From: an uncultured Bacteroidia bacterium
GTDB lineage: Bacteria; Bacteroidota; Bacteroidia; Bacteroidales; Prolixibacteraceae
Reading direction: 5' to 3'
NCBI GenBank assembly: GCA_903834845.1
Contig: CAILKW010000172.1
Span: 1-64,000, forward strand
Length of the DNA: 64,000 nt
Both the position numbers and the translations under genes were made by a program. This document shows, one piece after another, positions 1-11,070 of the stretch. The notes below the pieces were generated by a model, which was not told the DNA's origin, made no database searches, and was given only the letters and a program-made list of their open reading frames with translations. Position 1 is the stretch's first letter, and each line of letters starts with the position of its first letter.

Positions 1-128
<128 letters not shown>

Positions 129-789
129 AGAAAATTTTAAATGTTTTTCTGTCACTTCCCGGTGTGCTCGAATCTTTCGCTCGTTCTATCTAATTCCTAC
201 TATCGTAGTTCGTCTTCTATCCTTCTCAATATCTTCAATGAACTTAGTATTCTCTTTTCTTCATCCCCCTTTTTTCAGGCGAAAGTTCGGCAAAGGTAAT
301 CCTTTTTTTATTAATCCAAAAACTTTTTTGAAAATTATTAAACCTTTTATTCAACAACTACCCAAACCTTAAATATCCCCCCGAACGACAATCTTATTTA
401 ACCTTTGCAGCTCCCTAAAATCGTGGTGCAAATGTAAACGGTTTTATTACACTATCAACAAAGAAAAGAAAAAAAAAATCTTTTATTTTCGTGCCCATAT
501 ATTCCTGATATATTGCCCATTACTATCTGATAAAATTCAATTATACCAATTTTATACGAGAAGATTTCAATTATTGTATGAAAAAAACGTCATAAAATTA
601 AACTAAAACATCATAAATGAAGTAATTTACTATCAGCAAAAAGGATGAGATAATGAGAATATAATGGAAAAGCAGATCTACTATTCACAAAATTCAACCG
701 ATTATATTGGATAAATGGGTTAAAAGTGCGTAAAATATTTGTAAGCAAACTGTAAATAATGAAAAAGCCGGAATAAATCCGGCTTAATC

Positions 790-2493
790 TTAGTATTTGT
801 AGTGTCCGATGTCCTCCAGTGAAGAGGCCCGAATAAATTCTGCTCTTGCCTTAACTTCCCCTTTTGCCATCTTATTAAAATTCTGCGCTGATCGGGAATA
901 CTCCATGTCACGGTTTGCATCTAGAACAAGCAAATAGCTCATAATGATGTAACCCGCCATCTCGACTAAACGCCGTGCATGGAAATCAATGAATTCATTA
1001 TCTCCAACAGAAAGTACTTTGTTAACAGCTTCCTCATAATCCTGAGTTAATGAGATCAATATACGACGAAATCTTTCCAATTCAGGCCTTAGATCCTGCT
1101 TCTCATAGGCATGGATTTGTTTTAGGTAACCACCAGTAGTAACTCCTCTTATAGCAGCAACTACTTGCAACTGTGTCGTTCCTTCGTAAATTGATGTAAT
1201 TCTGGCATCACGATATATACGTTCAACTGCGTAATCTTTCATAAAACCAGATCCACCATGAATCTGAATTGCATCATAAGCATTTTGATTGCAGAACTCA
1301 GAAGTGATTCCTTTAGCGAGAGGAGTAAACAAGTCGGCCAAATGTTGAAAAACTTTCATTTCATCACGCTCAACATTTGTCAGTTTACGCTCTTCGGAAA
1401 TATGTTGATATGTCTTGTAAACGTCAACGAATCTAGCTGTTTCATACAGTAAAGTTCTAGAAGCATCAAGTTTTGCTTTCATAACAGAGAGCATTTCATA
1501 AACAGCAGGAAACTGAATAATTGTTTTTCCGAACTGGACACGCTCTTTTGCATATTGTAATGCCTCACGATATGCAGCTTCAGAAATTCCTACAGCTTGG
1601 GCAGCAATTCCAAGCCTTGCACCATTCATCAATGCCATTACATATTTGATCAACCCCATTTTGCGACTACCAATCAATTCTCCAGGTGCGTCTTTAAATA
1701 CGAGTTCACATGTAGGAGACCCTATAATTCCCATTTTGTGCTCAATTCTTCGTACTGTGACACCCCCCTTTCGTTTGTCATATACAAACATTGACAAGCC
1801 ACGACCATCTCTTGTGCCTTCCTCCGAACGAGCCAACACCAGTGCTATGTCACCATCTCCATTAGTAATGAAACGCTTAACACCATTTAGGATCCATGTT
1901 CCTTTTTTCTCGGAATAAGTTGCTTTTAGTTGTACAGCCTGAAGATCTGATCCTGCATCTGGTTCAGTAAGATCCATCGCCATGGTTTCTCCTTGAACTA
2001 CTCGTGTAAGCCATCTTTCTTTTTGTTCCTCAGAAGCAAACTCATTTAAAGTCTCTGCACAATCTTGCAGCCCCCAAATATTTACAAATCCTGCATCGGC
2101 ACGAGAAACAATATCGGCTGCCATGATGTATGGAACAATGGGGAAATTCAATCCACCAAATCTTCTCGGTAAGGTAATCCCCAATAAACCAGCTTTTATC
2201 AAAGCATCAAGGTTTTCTTGAGTTCCTCTGGCATATATTACATGTCCGTTTACCACCTTAGGTCCTTCGGCATCAATTGATTCAGCGTTGGGCGCAATAA
2301 TATCACCACTAATTTCGCCCACAACCTCAAGAACACGTTCATAACTATCCATTGCGTCCTCAAAATCTAATGGGGCATAATCAAAGTTAGCTTTGTCGGC
2401 GAAATTACGTTCCTTTAACATTACCAACTTCTGCATCATAGGATGCGTCAAGTGGAATTTTAAGTCTCTATTATCGTTATACAAATTTGCCAT
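790..2493 (-). CDS. acyl-CoA dehydrogenase
   Basis: 567 aa ORF with acyl-CoA dehydrogenase motifs (AMDLTEPDAGSDLQAV, NGVKRFITNGD, IHGGSGFMKDYAVERIYRDARITSIYEGTTQLQ); adjacent to etfAB. Confidence 0.95.
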   Translation of the reverse strand: MANLYNDNRDLKFHLTHPMMQKLVMLKERNFADKANFDYAPLDFEDAMDSYERVLEVVGEISGDIIAPNAESIDAEGPKVVNGHVIYARGTQENLDALIKAGLLGITLPRRFGGLNFPIVPYIMAADIVSRADAGFVNIWGLQDCAETLNEFASEEQKERWLTRVVQGETMAMDLTEPDAGSDLQAVQLKATYSEKKGTWILNGVKRFITNGDGDIALVLARSEEGTRDGRGLSMFVYDKRKGGVTVRRIEHKMGIIGSPTCELVFKDAPGELIGSRKMGLIKYVMALMNGARLGIAAQAVGISEAAYREALQYAKERVQFGKTIIQFPAVYEMLSVMKAKLDASRTLLYETARFVDVYKTYQHISEERKLTNVERDEMKVFQHLADLFTPLAKGITSEFCNQNAYDAIQIHGGSGFMKDYAVERIYRDARITSIYEGTTQLQVVAAIRGVTTGGYLKQIHAYEKQDLRPELERFRRILISLTQDYEEAVNKVLSVGDNEFIDFHARRLVEMAGYIIMSYLLVLDANRDMEYSRSAQNFNKMAKGEVKARAEFIRASSLEDIGHYKY

Positions 2494-2533
2494 TTTTCCT
2501 TTTATTTTTTAATATGAACTGATTGATCACGTT

Positions 2534-3553
2534 TTACTTGGTATTAAGCTTGTAATACTTAATCATTTTAGGAATTACTTCCGAAAGATCGCCAGTAATA
2601 ACATAGTCAGCCAATGAGTTAATTGGTGCATCAGGGTCAGTATTGATTGAGATAATCTGAGCAGACTCCTCCATTCCTGCTCGGTGCTGAACCTGACCCG
2701 AAATACCGCAAGCAATATATAACTTCGGACGGACAGTTATGCCAGTTTGTCCAATCTGTCGTTCATGTTCAGCATAACCGGCATCAACAGCAGCGCGAGA
2801 AGCTCCCACTTCTGCACCTAAAACGGCAGCAAGATCATAAAGTAACTTGAAGTTTTCTTTCGAGCCCACGCCATATCCTCCAGAAACAATAATTGTAGCT
2901 CCTTTAATATTTATTTTTCTTTTTTCAAGATGTCGTTCTATTACCTGAACTGCGAAATCGGTATCCGAAACATACTTGGATACGTCAAGAAGCTTGACTT
3001 TACCCGGATAATTTGGGTTAAAAATCTCTTTTTTCATAACACCCTCACGTACTGTTGCCATTTGTGGGCGACATTCAGGATTGATAATCCAGGCAATAAT
3101 ATTCCCTCCAAAAGCCGGACGAATCTGATATAATAAGTTTTGGTAAGTTTTACCTGCTTTTTTATCTTCATGGTCACCGATTTCAAGACTGGTACAATCA
3201 GCCGTTAAACCGCTGTGTAGTGCTGACGAAACTCTTGGCCCTAAATCACGACCTATTGGTGTTGCACCCATCAGAGCAATCTGAGGTTTTTCCTCCTGAA
3301 ATAGTTTGATCAGAACAGCTGCATGAGGAGAAGTAGTATAAGGTGACAAACGCGGATCTTCGCAAATATAAACTACATCAGCACCATAAGGAATTACCTG
3401 CTTTTCAACATCTTTAAGACCGGATCCAACGATTACAGCCTCAAGTTGACACTTTAACTCATTGGCCAGAGTACGCCCTTTGGTCAGGAGTTCAAGACTT
3501 ACATCAGCCACAACTCCTTCTTCAACTTCACAATAAACAAATATATTATTCAT
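2534..3553 (-). CDS. etfA: electron transfer flavoprotein subunit alpha
   Basis: C-terminal FAD-binding signature (RPKLYIACGISGQVQHRAGMEESAQIISINTDPDAPI). Confidence 0.95.
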   Translation of the reverse strand: MNNIFVYCEVEEGVVADVSLELLTKGRTLANELKCQLEAVIVGSGLKDVEKQVIPYGADVVYICEDPRLSPYTTSPHAAVLIKLFQEEKPQIALMGATPIGRDLGPRVSSALHSGLTADCTSLEIGDHEDKKAGKTYQNLLYQIRPAFGGNIIAWIINPECRPQMATVREGVMKKEIFNPNYPGKVKLLDVSKYVSDTDFAVQVIERHLEKRKINIKGATIIVSGGYGVGSKENFKLLYDLAAVLGAEVGASRAAVDAGYAEHERQIGQTGITVRPKLYIACGISGQVQHRAGMEESAQIISINTDPDAPINSLADYVITGDLSEVIPKMIKYYKLNTK

Positions 3554-3587
3554 TTCCCGATTTATTTATTCTTAAAATTACAATTTA

Positions 3588-4463
3588 CTAACCAATTACA
3601 TGGCTATCAATTAATTCCTTCATCAAATCATTGATTCCCTCATCGGCAGCAGTCAATTTCTTAGCATCTTTCGCTTGTAAGATAACATTCTCTATACGTT
3701 TTACTTTTGTGGGTGAACCCGCCAGACCAAGTTGTGTAGGCTCTGACTTAATTGAACTGACAGTCATTTCATGAATATTCAAAAAAGGACGCGAATCGTA
3801 GAGATAAAGATAATCTTCCGTAGCTTCCTGACGTTCAGTTACAGTACGAGCATGTTTGTACTTCATAAGCAATTTTGCATTTCGAGAACGGCACTCGGGT
3901 GCAGTGCTATTAACCGTCAACACAACAGGAAGTGGCGATTTTACAGTTTCAACTCCATTATCAAGACGACGACGAACGGTTATCCGCGTCTTTTCGATTT
4001 TGAGTATAGCTTCGACATAAGTTACCTGCCATAAGCCCAATTTTTCTGCTACCTGTGGACCTACCTGAGCAGTATCACCATCAATTGCCTGACGACCGGC
4101 AATAATCAAATCAAACTCACCCATCTCTTTAATAGCCTGAGATAAGGCATAAGAGGTAGCAAGAGTATCTGAACCTGCAAAGGCTCTATCTGTAAGTAGA
4201 ACCCCTCCGTCTGCACCCCGATATAAACCTTCTCTGACAATTTCAGCAGCCCTTCCCGGGCCCATAGTCAAAACTGTTACTGTTGTGCCGGGAATCTCCT
4301 CCTTCACACGTAGAGCAAGCTCCAACGCATTAAGATCCTCCGGATTAAAAATGGCAGGAAGAACAGATCTGTTCACGGTTCCATCTGCTTTCATAGCATC
4401 TTTCCCAACGTTTCGCGTGTCGGGAACCTGCTTGGCAAGTACAATAATTCTTAAACCTTTCAT
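3588..4463 (-). CDS. etfB: electron transfer flavoprotein subunit beta
   Basis: MKGLRIIVLAKQVPDTRNVG...; ETF-beta AGRQAIDGDTAQVGPQVAEKLG. The ORF extends to 4499 but the Met at 4463 is the better start. Confidence 0.93.
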   Translation of the reverse strand: MKGLRIIVLAKQVPDTRNVGKDAMKADGTVNRSVLPAIFNPEDLNALELALRVKEEIPGTTVTVLTMGPGRAAEIVREGLYRGADGGVLLTDRAFAGSDTLATSYALSQAIKEMGEFDLIIAGRQAIDGDTAQVGPQVAEKLGLWQVTYVEAILKIEKTRITVRRRLDNGVETVKSPLPVVLTVNSTAPECRSRNAKLLMKYKHARTVTERQEATEDYLYLYDSRPFLNIHEMTVSSIKSEPTQLGLAGSPTKVKRIENVILQAKDAKKLTAADEGINDLMKELIDSHVIG

Positions 4464-4993
4464 AATTATTCTATATGATTTTGAATCTTTCGGGCGCAAA
4501 TATAAAACATCAATTCATTTTTACCAACTCTTGTTGAAGAACCGAAAATACTGAATCAACATGGATAGATGAAAAATTCAAGATAATTTTTACCAAAACC
4601 TCGTTGAAAGTTGGATAATTAAAGGCGTTAAAACAAATAACTTATTCATTCGAAAATTGGATCGGGAATAAGGACACCTATAATTTAGAATGATTATTGA
4701 AAAAAAATATCGTTTCTTCGTTGAAATCGGGTTCCAAACTACCCATTATTAAGCCCTCCCCGTAATCCGGTAGTCGATTTTCCATACTCCATCTCCCTTT
4801 AGTTTAAGCCAATTCGCAAAGTTAGCAATACTGTAAGAATGGTAAAAATAAATATTTGAAAGAAAAGCTAATTTATTGTAATTAGTGCTGTGTATTCAAA
4901 ACAAATCTCTAAATTTGAACTCATAACCGAAGAACTCGGTTCAGTAATTAATTGAATATTAATGTTTGACGTTAGTCAGAAAAGACCAAACAA

Positions 4994-5674
4994 ATGCGCG
5001 AACTCGAATTCACAGATTATCTTATCGCACGATACCCCAACGAGCCAGGTAGTTGGAAGACATTTAGATCCGAGACTAAAAGAATCGCTAAGTATAAAGG
5101 GGATCTGGATATCCTTTATGCTAACGATGAGTTTAAAGCCCTACTCGCCAGTTTTGAGTATTCGAAAAAAGATGGTATTCTGCCGACCGACGACATTCCA
5201 CATGATGCCCGCGACCCTTGTGAGCCGGCATCATTTCGGCGCCAGTGCATCAAACACTATATAAATTTCTGTAGAGAAAGTCCGCCAAACTGTATTCAAA
5301 GCAATCCGGACGAAGTGGATGCGGACACTGTTTTTTGGGAGGGTGCAGTTCGAAGTGTTCTGGTTAATCAGTACGAGAGAAATCGCGAAGCCCGCACTGC
5401 TTGCATCAAGCACTACGGCGCACGTTGCCTTGTTTGTAGTCTTGACTTCGAGTCAATCTATGGACCTATTGGAAAAGGATTTATTCACATCCACCATCTT
5501 CAACAAATGTCCGAAATCAAAGAAGGTTATCAAATTGATCCAATCGCAGACCTACTCCCTGTTTGCCCAAATTGCCATTCCGTAATCCATAAGCGAAATC
5601 CACCTTATACGGTCGAAGAAATGCAAAATATGGTTAGGCAATTCGGGAAATACCCTGATCCAAATCGTTTGTGA
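4994..5674 (+). CDS. HNH endonuclease (McrA-like), stand-alone
   Basis: EGAVRSVLVNQYERNREARTACIKHYGARCLVCSLDF...GFIHIHHL...DPIADLLPVCPNCHSVIHK: HNH core with paired CxxC motifs. Confidence 0.85.
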   Translation: MRELEFTDYLIARYPNEPGSWKTFRSETKRIAKYKGDLDILYANDEFKALLASFEYSKKDGILPTDDIPHDARDPCEPASFRRQCIKHYINFCRESPPNCIQSNPDEVDADTVFWEGAVRSVLVNQYERNREARTACIKHYGARCLVCSLDFESIYGPIGKGFIHIHHLQQMSEIKEGYQIDPIADLLPVCPNCHSVIHKRNPPYTVEEMQNMVRQFGKYPDPNRL

Positions 5675-5815
5675 TGAAGGTGTTAGTTGCCAGTCGTTTG
5701 TAACGACAAAACTAAATTCACTGTCATCAGAAAGCTAACCCAATAAATTATCAGAGTAGCAACTTGAGGATTTAAAGAATTAAAATCTTGGGTCTTCTCC
5801 GAAAAGCCTTCTTCA

Positions 5816-5909
5816 GCCACAAAGACACTAAGTCACAAAGACTTCACTAAGGCTATAACATTGATATTAAAAACTTTGTGAAACCTTTGTATCTTAGAGT
5901 CTTAGTGGC
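5816..5909. repeat. ~94-bp imperfect inverted repeat (MITE/REP-like)
   Basis: Arms gccacaaagacactaagtcacaaag and ctttgtatcttagagtcttagtggc are imperfect reverse complements in an intergenic region. Confidence 0.6.
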
Positions 5910-6002
5910 ATTTTTTGTTTTTATCGTTTCGGAGTGGACTCAATCTTAAGCAGAAAAATAAACTGACTGCAGTTTTTATTATTTTTGTAAAAACGGATAG
6001 AT

Positions 6003-6209
6003 ATGTCAGAACCATCATTATATACTAAGATTTCAACACTTCCTCAGTCAATTCAAAAGGAGATTGTTGATTATATGGAGTTTCTGATTCAAAAACATAA
6101 ATATCAGGGCACTAAAACTCATCCCAAAGCTGGTTGTTTGAAGGGGATCTTTAAAATGAGCCCTGATTTTAATGAACCGCTGGATGATTTTAAGGAATAT
6201 ATGGAATGA
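6003..6209 (+). CDS. DUF2281-like small protein (antitoxin-like, apparently orphan)
   Basis: MSEPSLYTKISTLPQSIQKEIVDYMEFLIQKHK matches the DUF2281-type N-terminus; followed only by a very short reading frame. Confidence 0.6.
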   Translation: MSEPSLYTKISTLPQSIQKEIVDYMEFLIQKHKYQGTKTHPKAGCLKGIFKMSPDFNEPLDDFKEYME

Positions 6210-6297
6210 GGATTGTAAGTTCCGATAAGGTGTTTGATGAATATAGCGTAAAAAGAATATGGAAAAACTAAAATAGTCTGGAAAAAATAGCTTCCAA

Positions 6298-6331
6298 ATA
6301 AAAAGCTCCCCCTTTCGGAAGAGCTTTTGTT
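6298..6331 (-). terminator. Rho-independent terminator downstream of rpoC/DUF3467
   Basis: On the minus strand AAAAGCTCTTCCGAAAGGGGGAGCTTTTTATTT: stem, GAAA loop, T tract. Confidence 0.75.
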
Positions 6332-6354
6332 ATAATGCATTGTAAATTAATCAA

Positions 6355-6684
6355 TTACGCCTGCCCTGTTGGTCCACCAAATGTCATTGGCAAAACACCT
6401 TCGTTTCCTCCAAGAATATGTATTGGTCCATGCAACGCTTCAAATTTCATAATGTTTTCCTGAAGTGCCATCATTAGCCTCTTTGCATGTTCGGGAGTCA
6501 GAATGATTCTCGATTTTACATTGGCCTTAGGAATACCTGGCATTATCCGAACAAAATCAACCACAAACTCTGAGGATGAATGGGTAATAATTGCCAGATT
6601 TGAATAAATACCCTGAGCAATCTCTTCGCTTAACTCAATATTCAGCTGATGCTGATTCTGAAATTCCTCGTTCATAATTTTCAA
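6355..6684 (-). CDS. DUF3467 domain protein
   Basis: IELSEEIAQGIYSNLAIITHSSSEFVVDFVRIMPG...KSRIILTPEHAKRLMMALQENI; adjacent to rpoC as is typical in Bacteroidota. Confidence 0.88.
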   Translation of the reverse strand: MKIMNEEFQNQHQLNIELSEEIAQGIYSNLAIITHSSSEFVVDFVRIMPGIPKANVKSRIILTPEHAKRLMMALQENIMKFEALHGPIHILGGNEGVLPMTFGGPTGQA

Positions 6685-9600
6685 TTAATAATCATCATCG
6701 TCTATTCCACTATTACTTCCCCGCTTAGAATCAATAAGTCTGTCATACTCATCCCTTGAACCTACTACGATGTTTTTAAACATCGGATTACCAGTTCCGG
6801 CTGGAATCAAATGACCACAAATCACATTCTCTTTTAATCCTTCAAGGTAATCAATTTTACCATTTATGGCAGCTTCATTGAGAACTTTTGTTGTTTCCTG
6901 AAAGGATGCAGCAGACATCCAAGACTTTGTTTGGAGAGAGGCTCTTGTTATTCCCTGCAATACCTGGCTTGAAGTCGCAGGAACTGCATCACGCGCTTCA
7001 ACAATCTTTTTATCTCTACGCTTTAACAGAGAATTTTCATCTCTCATCCGTCTGGCTGTGATGATCATGCCCGGACGTAACGACTCAGAATCGCCAGCCT
7101 CAATTATTATTTTCTTGGCAAAAATCCAGTCATTCTCAGTATTAAAATCACCTTTATCAACAACCTGCTTTTCGAGGAATCGTGTATCGCCGGCATCTTC
7201 AATCTCAACTTTACGCATCATCTGACGAACAATTACTTCGAAGTGCTTGTCATTAATTTTAACCCCTTGCATTCTATAGACATCCTGAACTTCGTTTACG
7301 ATATACTCCTGAACTTTAGTTGGACCTTTAATCGCAAGAATATCTGATGGTGTTATTGCTCCGTCAGAAAGGGCAATACCTGCGCGAACATAGTCGCTCT
7401 CCTGCACCAAAATCTGTCTTGATAGCGGAACAAGATATTTTTTTACTTCGCCGGTACGCGAGGTGATAATAACTTCGCGATTACCACGCTTAATTTTCCC
7501 GAGAGTAACCTCTCCATCAATTTCAGACACTACGGCAGGGTTTGATGGGTTACGAGCCTCAAATAGTTCTGTTACCCGTGGAAGTCCTCCGGTTATATCC
7601 CCAGCCTTACCAGAGGCACGTGGAATTTTAACCAGAACATCGCCACTTTTCATCATTTGACCATTGTCAACACTTAAGTGACCACCTACCGGAAGGTTAT
7701 AAGAACGGATTTCGATGTCGTTCTCGTCCACAATCTGCAAAGTCGGATTTTTAGTCTTATCGCGGGTTTCAATGATAACCTTTTCTTTGTAACCGGTTTG
7801 CTCATCCGACTCTTCACGGCAAGTTACACCATCAATCAAATCACTATAGGAGACGCGCCCATTGAATTCATTTATGATAACACCATTATACGGATCCCAT
7901 TCGCAAATAATCCTGTCTTTTTTGATTTCTGCACCATGCTTTACAAAAAGTTTGGAGCCATAAGGCATGCTATGGGTTGATAATGTTATTCCCGTATTTT
8001 TGTCAATAATCTTTAGTTCAGCAAGACGACTTACAACTATATCAACTGCCTCGCCTTTCTCGTCTAACCATTCAACAGATCGCAATTCTTCGATTTCTGC
8101 TATACCATCATAACGAGCGACAACAGTTGATTGAGTTGAAACGTTACCGGCAATACCACCAACGTGGAAAGTTCTCAGCGTCAGCTGGGTTCCTGGCTCA
8201 CCAATAGACTGGGCAGAGATTACTCCAACGGCTTCACCTAATTGAATCATCTTTGCAGTAGCAAGATTTCTACCATAACACTTTGCGCACACCCCATTTT
8301 CGGCTTCACAAGTCAAAACTGACCTTATTTCAACACGTTCAATTGGAGAATCTTCAATAACAGCAGCAATATCTTCAATGATCTCCTCACCTGATTTAAC
8401 AATTAACTTACCTGTAAGAGGATGATAAATATCGTGTACGGTTGTTCTTCCAAGAATTCTTTCAGAAAGAGAAGCCACTACTTCCTCGTTGTTCTTCAAT
8501 GCTGAGGCAACAAGTCCACGCAGAGTACCACAATCTTCCAAATTAATAATAACATCCTGAGCAACATCTACAAGCCTACGAGTCAGATATCCGGCATCGG
8601 CTGTTTTCAAAGCAGTATCAGCCAAACCTTTACGAGCTCCGTGGGTTGAAATGAAGTACTCAAGAACCGAAAGACCTTCTTTAAAGTTTGCTAAAATCGG
8701 ATTTTCGATAATTTGAGATCCGGTGGAACCTGATTTTTGAGGTTTGGCCATAAGCCCACGCATTCCACAAAGCTGGCGAATTTGTTCTTTGGATCCACGC
8801 GCTCCTGAGTCAAGCATCATATAAACAGAGTTAAACCCTTGTTTATCTGTGCTGATAGTTTTCATTACGCTTTGTGTAAGTTTTGCATTAACATGTGTCC
8901 AGATATCAATTACGCCATTGTATCTTTCGTTGTTTGTAATGAATCCCATGTTATAATTATTCAAAATTTCCTCAACACCGGCAAAACCTTCAGCCACCAT
9001 TTCAGATTTCACATCAGGAATAATAACATCATCGAGGTTAAAGGACAAACCACCACGGTAAGCCATTTTATAGCCCAAATCTTTAATATCATCAAGGAAT
9101 TGGGCAGTGGTTGCATTATCTGTTCTTTTAAGAATATCGGCAATAATATCCCTTAAAGCTTTTTTGGTCAATATCTTATTAATATAACCGGCGGCTTTTG
9201 GTACATACTCGTTAAACAGGATGCGGCCAAGTGTTGTGTCAATAATCATGGTTTTAAGCTTACCATTTTCATCAAAATCCTGAGACCTGACGTTTACAAT
9301 GGCATGCATATCAACTTTACCTTCGTTGTAAGCAATAATAGCTTCCTCAGGAGAATAAAAGGACAATCCTTCCCCTTTAGCATCTTTACGCGCTTTTGTC
9401 ATATAGTATAACCCAAGAACCATGTCCTGTGAAGGTACAGTTATAGGAGCTCCATTGGCAGGATTAAGAAGATTATGAGATGAAAGCATTAAAACCTGTG
9501 CTTCAAGAATTGCAGCATTTCCAAGCGGAAGATGTACCGCCATCTGATCGCCATCGAAGTCTGCATTAAAACCGGTACAAACTAGCGGATGCAGGCGAAT

Positions 9601-10974
9601 TGCTTTACCTTCAACTAAAACCGGCTGGAATGACTGGATTGATAACCGATGAAGCGTTGGTGCCCGATTTAGTAAAACCGGATGGCCTTTCATTACATTT
9701 TCCAGAATATCCCACACAACTGGGTCTTTACGATCAACAATTTTCTTTGCAGATTTTACAGTTTTTACGATCCCCCGCTCTATCAGCTTTCTGATTACAA
9801 AAGGTTTATAAAGTTCTGCAGCCATGTCTTTGGGAATACCACATTCGTGCAGTTTAAGATTAGGACCCACTACGATAACCGAGCGAGCTGAGTAATCTAC
9901 ACGTTTTCCTAAAAGATTTTGACGAAAACGACCTTGCTTACCTTTCAATGAATCAGAAAGGGATTTTAAAGGGCGGTTATTATCTGTTTTAACAGCATTA
10001 GATTTTCTGCTATTATCAAACAAAGAATCCACTGCTTCCTGGAGCATACGTTTTTCGTTACGTAAAATTACCTCAGGTGCTTTGATTTCTATCAATCGTT
10101 TTAAACGATTGTTGCGTATAATAACTCTACGATAAAGATCATTAAGATCAGATGTTGCAAAACGACCGCCATCCAAAGGAACCAAAGGCCGCAGATCGGG
10201 AGGGATAACAGGAACTACTTTAACAATCATCCACTCTGGTTTATTTCTACCCTTCGAAGCTCGGAATGCCTCAACTACATTTAAACGTTTTAGAGCCTCA
10301 TTCTTACGTTGTTGAGAAGTTTCGTTACCAGCTTTATGTCTCAGATCGTAAGATAACTCATCTAATTCAAGCCTTTCGAGTAGTTTATGGAGTGCTCCTG
10401 CTCCCATATCAGCAATGAATTTATCTGGATGATCATCATCCAACATCTGATTTTCTTTAGGTAAGGATTCCACAATATCAATGTACTCCTCTTCAGTCAG
10501 AAAATCTAAATATTTTACCCCATCATTGCGTTTAATCCCGGCATTAATTACTACATATCGTTCATAGTAAATAATCATGTCAAGTTTTTTAGTTGGTAGT
10601 CCTAATAAATACCCAACCTTATTTGGCAATGACTTAAAGTACCATATATGAACTACAGGTACTACAAGAGAAATATGTCCCATGCGTTCACGGCGTACTT
10701 TCTTTTCAGTTACTTCTACGCCACAACGATCGCACACAATTCCACGATAACGAATGCGTTTATACTTTCCGCAATGACATTCGTAGTCTTTAACTGGCCC
10801 GAAAATCCTTTCACAAAAAAGACCGTCACGCTCCGGTTTATAGGTTCTGTAGTTAATAGTCTCAGGTTTAAGGACTTCTCCATGAGAACGTTCAAGTATT
10901 TCCTCCGGTGAAGAAAGACTAATACTGATCTTGGTAAAGTTACTCTTAACCTTATTATCACGTCTGAATGCCAT
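6685..10974 (-). CDS. rpoC: DNA-directed RNA polymerase subunit beta'
   Basis: [15 protein letters not shown] active site; start taken at [13 protein letters not shown] (10974), not the ORF-track start at 11025. Confidence 0.98.
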   Translation of the reverse strand: MAFRRDNKVKSNFTKISISLSSPEEILERSHGEVLKPETINYRTYKPERDGLFCERIFGPVKDYECHCGKYKRIRYRGIVCDRCGVEVTEKKVRRERMGHISLVVPVVHIWYFKSLPNKVGYLLGLPTKKLDMIIYYERYVVINAGIKRNDGVKYLDFLTEEEYIDIVESLPKENQMLDDDHPDKFIADMGAGALHKLLERLELDELSYDLRHKAGNETSQQRKNEALKRLNVVEAFRASKGRNKPEWMIVKVVPVIPPDLRPLVPLDGGRFATSDLNDLYRRVIIRNNRLKRLIEIKAPEVILRNEKRMLQEAVDSLFDNSRKSNAVKTDNNRPLKSLSDSLKGKQGRFRQNLLGKRVDYSARSVIVVGPNLKLHECGIPKDMAAELYKPFVIRKLIERGIVKTVKSAKKIVDRKDPVVWDILENVMKGHPVLLNRAPTLHRLSIQSFQPVLVEGKAIRLHPLVCTGFNADFDGDQMAVHLPLGNAAILEAQVLMLSSHNLLNPANGAPITVPSQDMVLGLYYMTKARKDAKGEGLSFYSPEEAIIAYNEGKVDMHAIVNVRSQDFDENGKLKTMIIDTTLGRILFNEYVPKAAGYINKILTKKALRDIIADILKRTDNATTAQFLDDIKDLGYKMAYRGGLSFNLDDVIIPDVKSEMVAEGFAGVEEILNNYNMGFITNNERYNGVIDIWTHVNAKLTQSVMKTISTDKQGFNSVYMMLDSGARGSKEQIRQLCGMRGLMAKPQKSGSTGSQIIENPILANFKEGLSVLEYFISTHGARKGLADTALKTADAGYLTRRLVDVAQDVIINLEDCGTLRGLVASALKNNEEVVASLSERILGRTTVHDIYHPLTGKLIVKSGEEIIEDIAAVIEDSPIERVEIRSVLTCEAENGVCAKCYGRNLATAKMIQLGEAVGVISAQSIGEPGTQLTLRTFHVGGIAGNVSTQSTVVARYDGIAEIEELRSVEWLDEKGEAVDIVVSRLAELKIIDKNTGITLSTHSMPYGSKLFVKHGAEIKKDRIICEWDPYNGVIINEFNGRVSYSDLIDGVTCREESDEQTGYKEKVIIETRDKTKNPTLQIVDENDIEIRSYNLPVGGHLSVDNGQMMKSGDVLVKIPRASGKAGDITGGLPRVTELFEARNPSNPAVVSEIDGEVTLGKIKRGNREVIITSRTGEVKKYLVPLSRQILVQESDYVRAGIALSDGAITPSDILAIKGPTKVQEYIVNEVQDVYRMQGVKINDKHFEVIVRQMMRKVEIEDAGDTRFLEKQVVDKGDFNTENDWIFAKKIIIEAGDSESLRPGMIITARRMRDENSLLKRRDKKIVEARDAVPATSSQVLQGITRASLQTKSWMSAASFQETTKVLNEAAINGKIDYLEGLKENVICGHLIPAGTGNPMFKNIVVGSRDEYDRLIDSKRGSNSGIDDDDY

Positions 10975-11070
10975 AATATTATGAAAAAATTGTAAGAATA
11001 TAAGTATTTTATTCTCAACGATCAAATAGAACCGGATGCATTTTGCTACAATCGGTTCTATAAGATCTTT

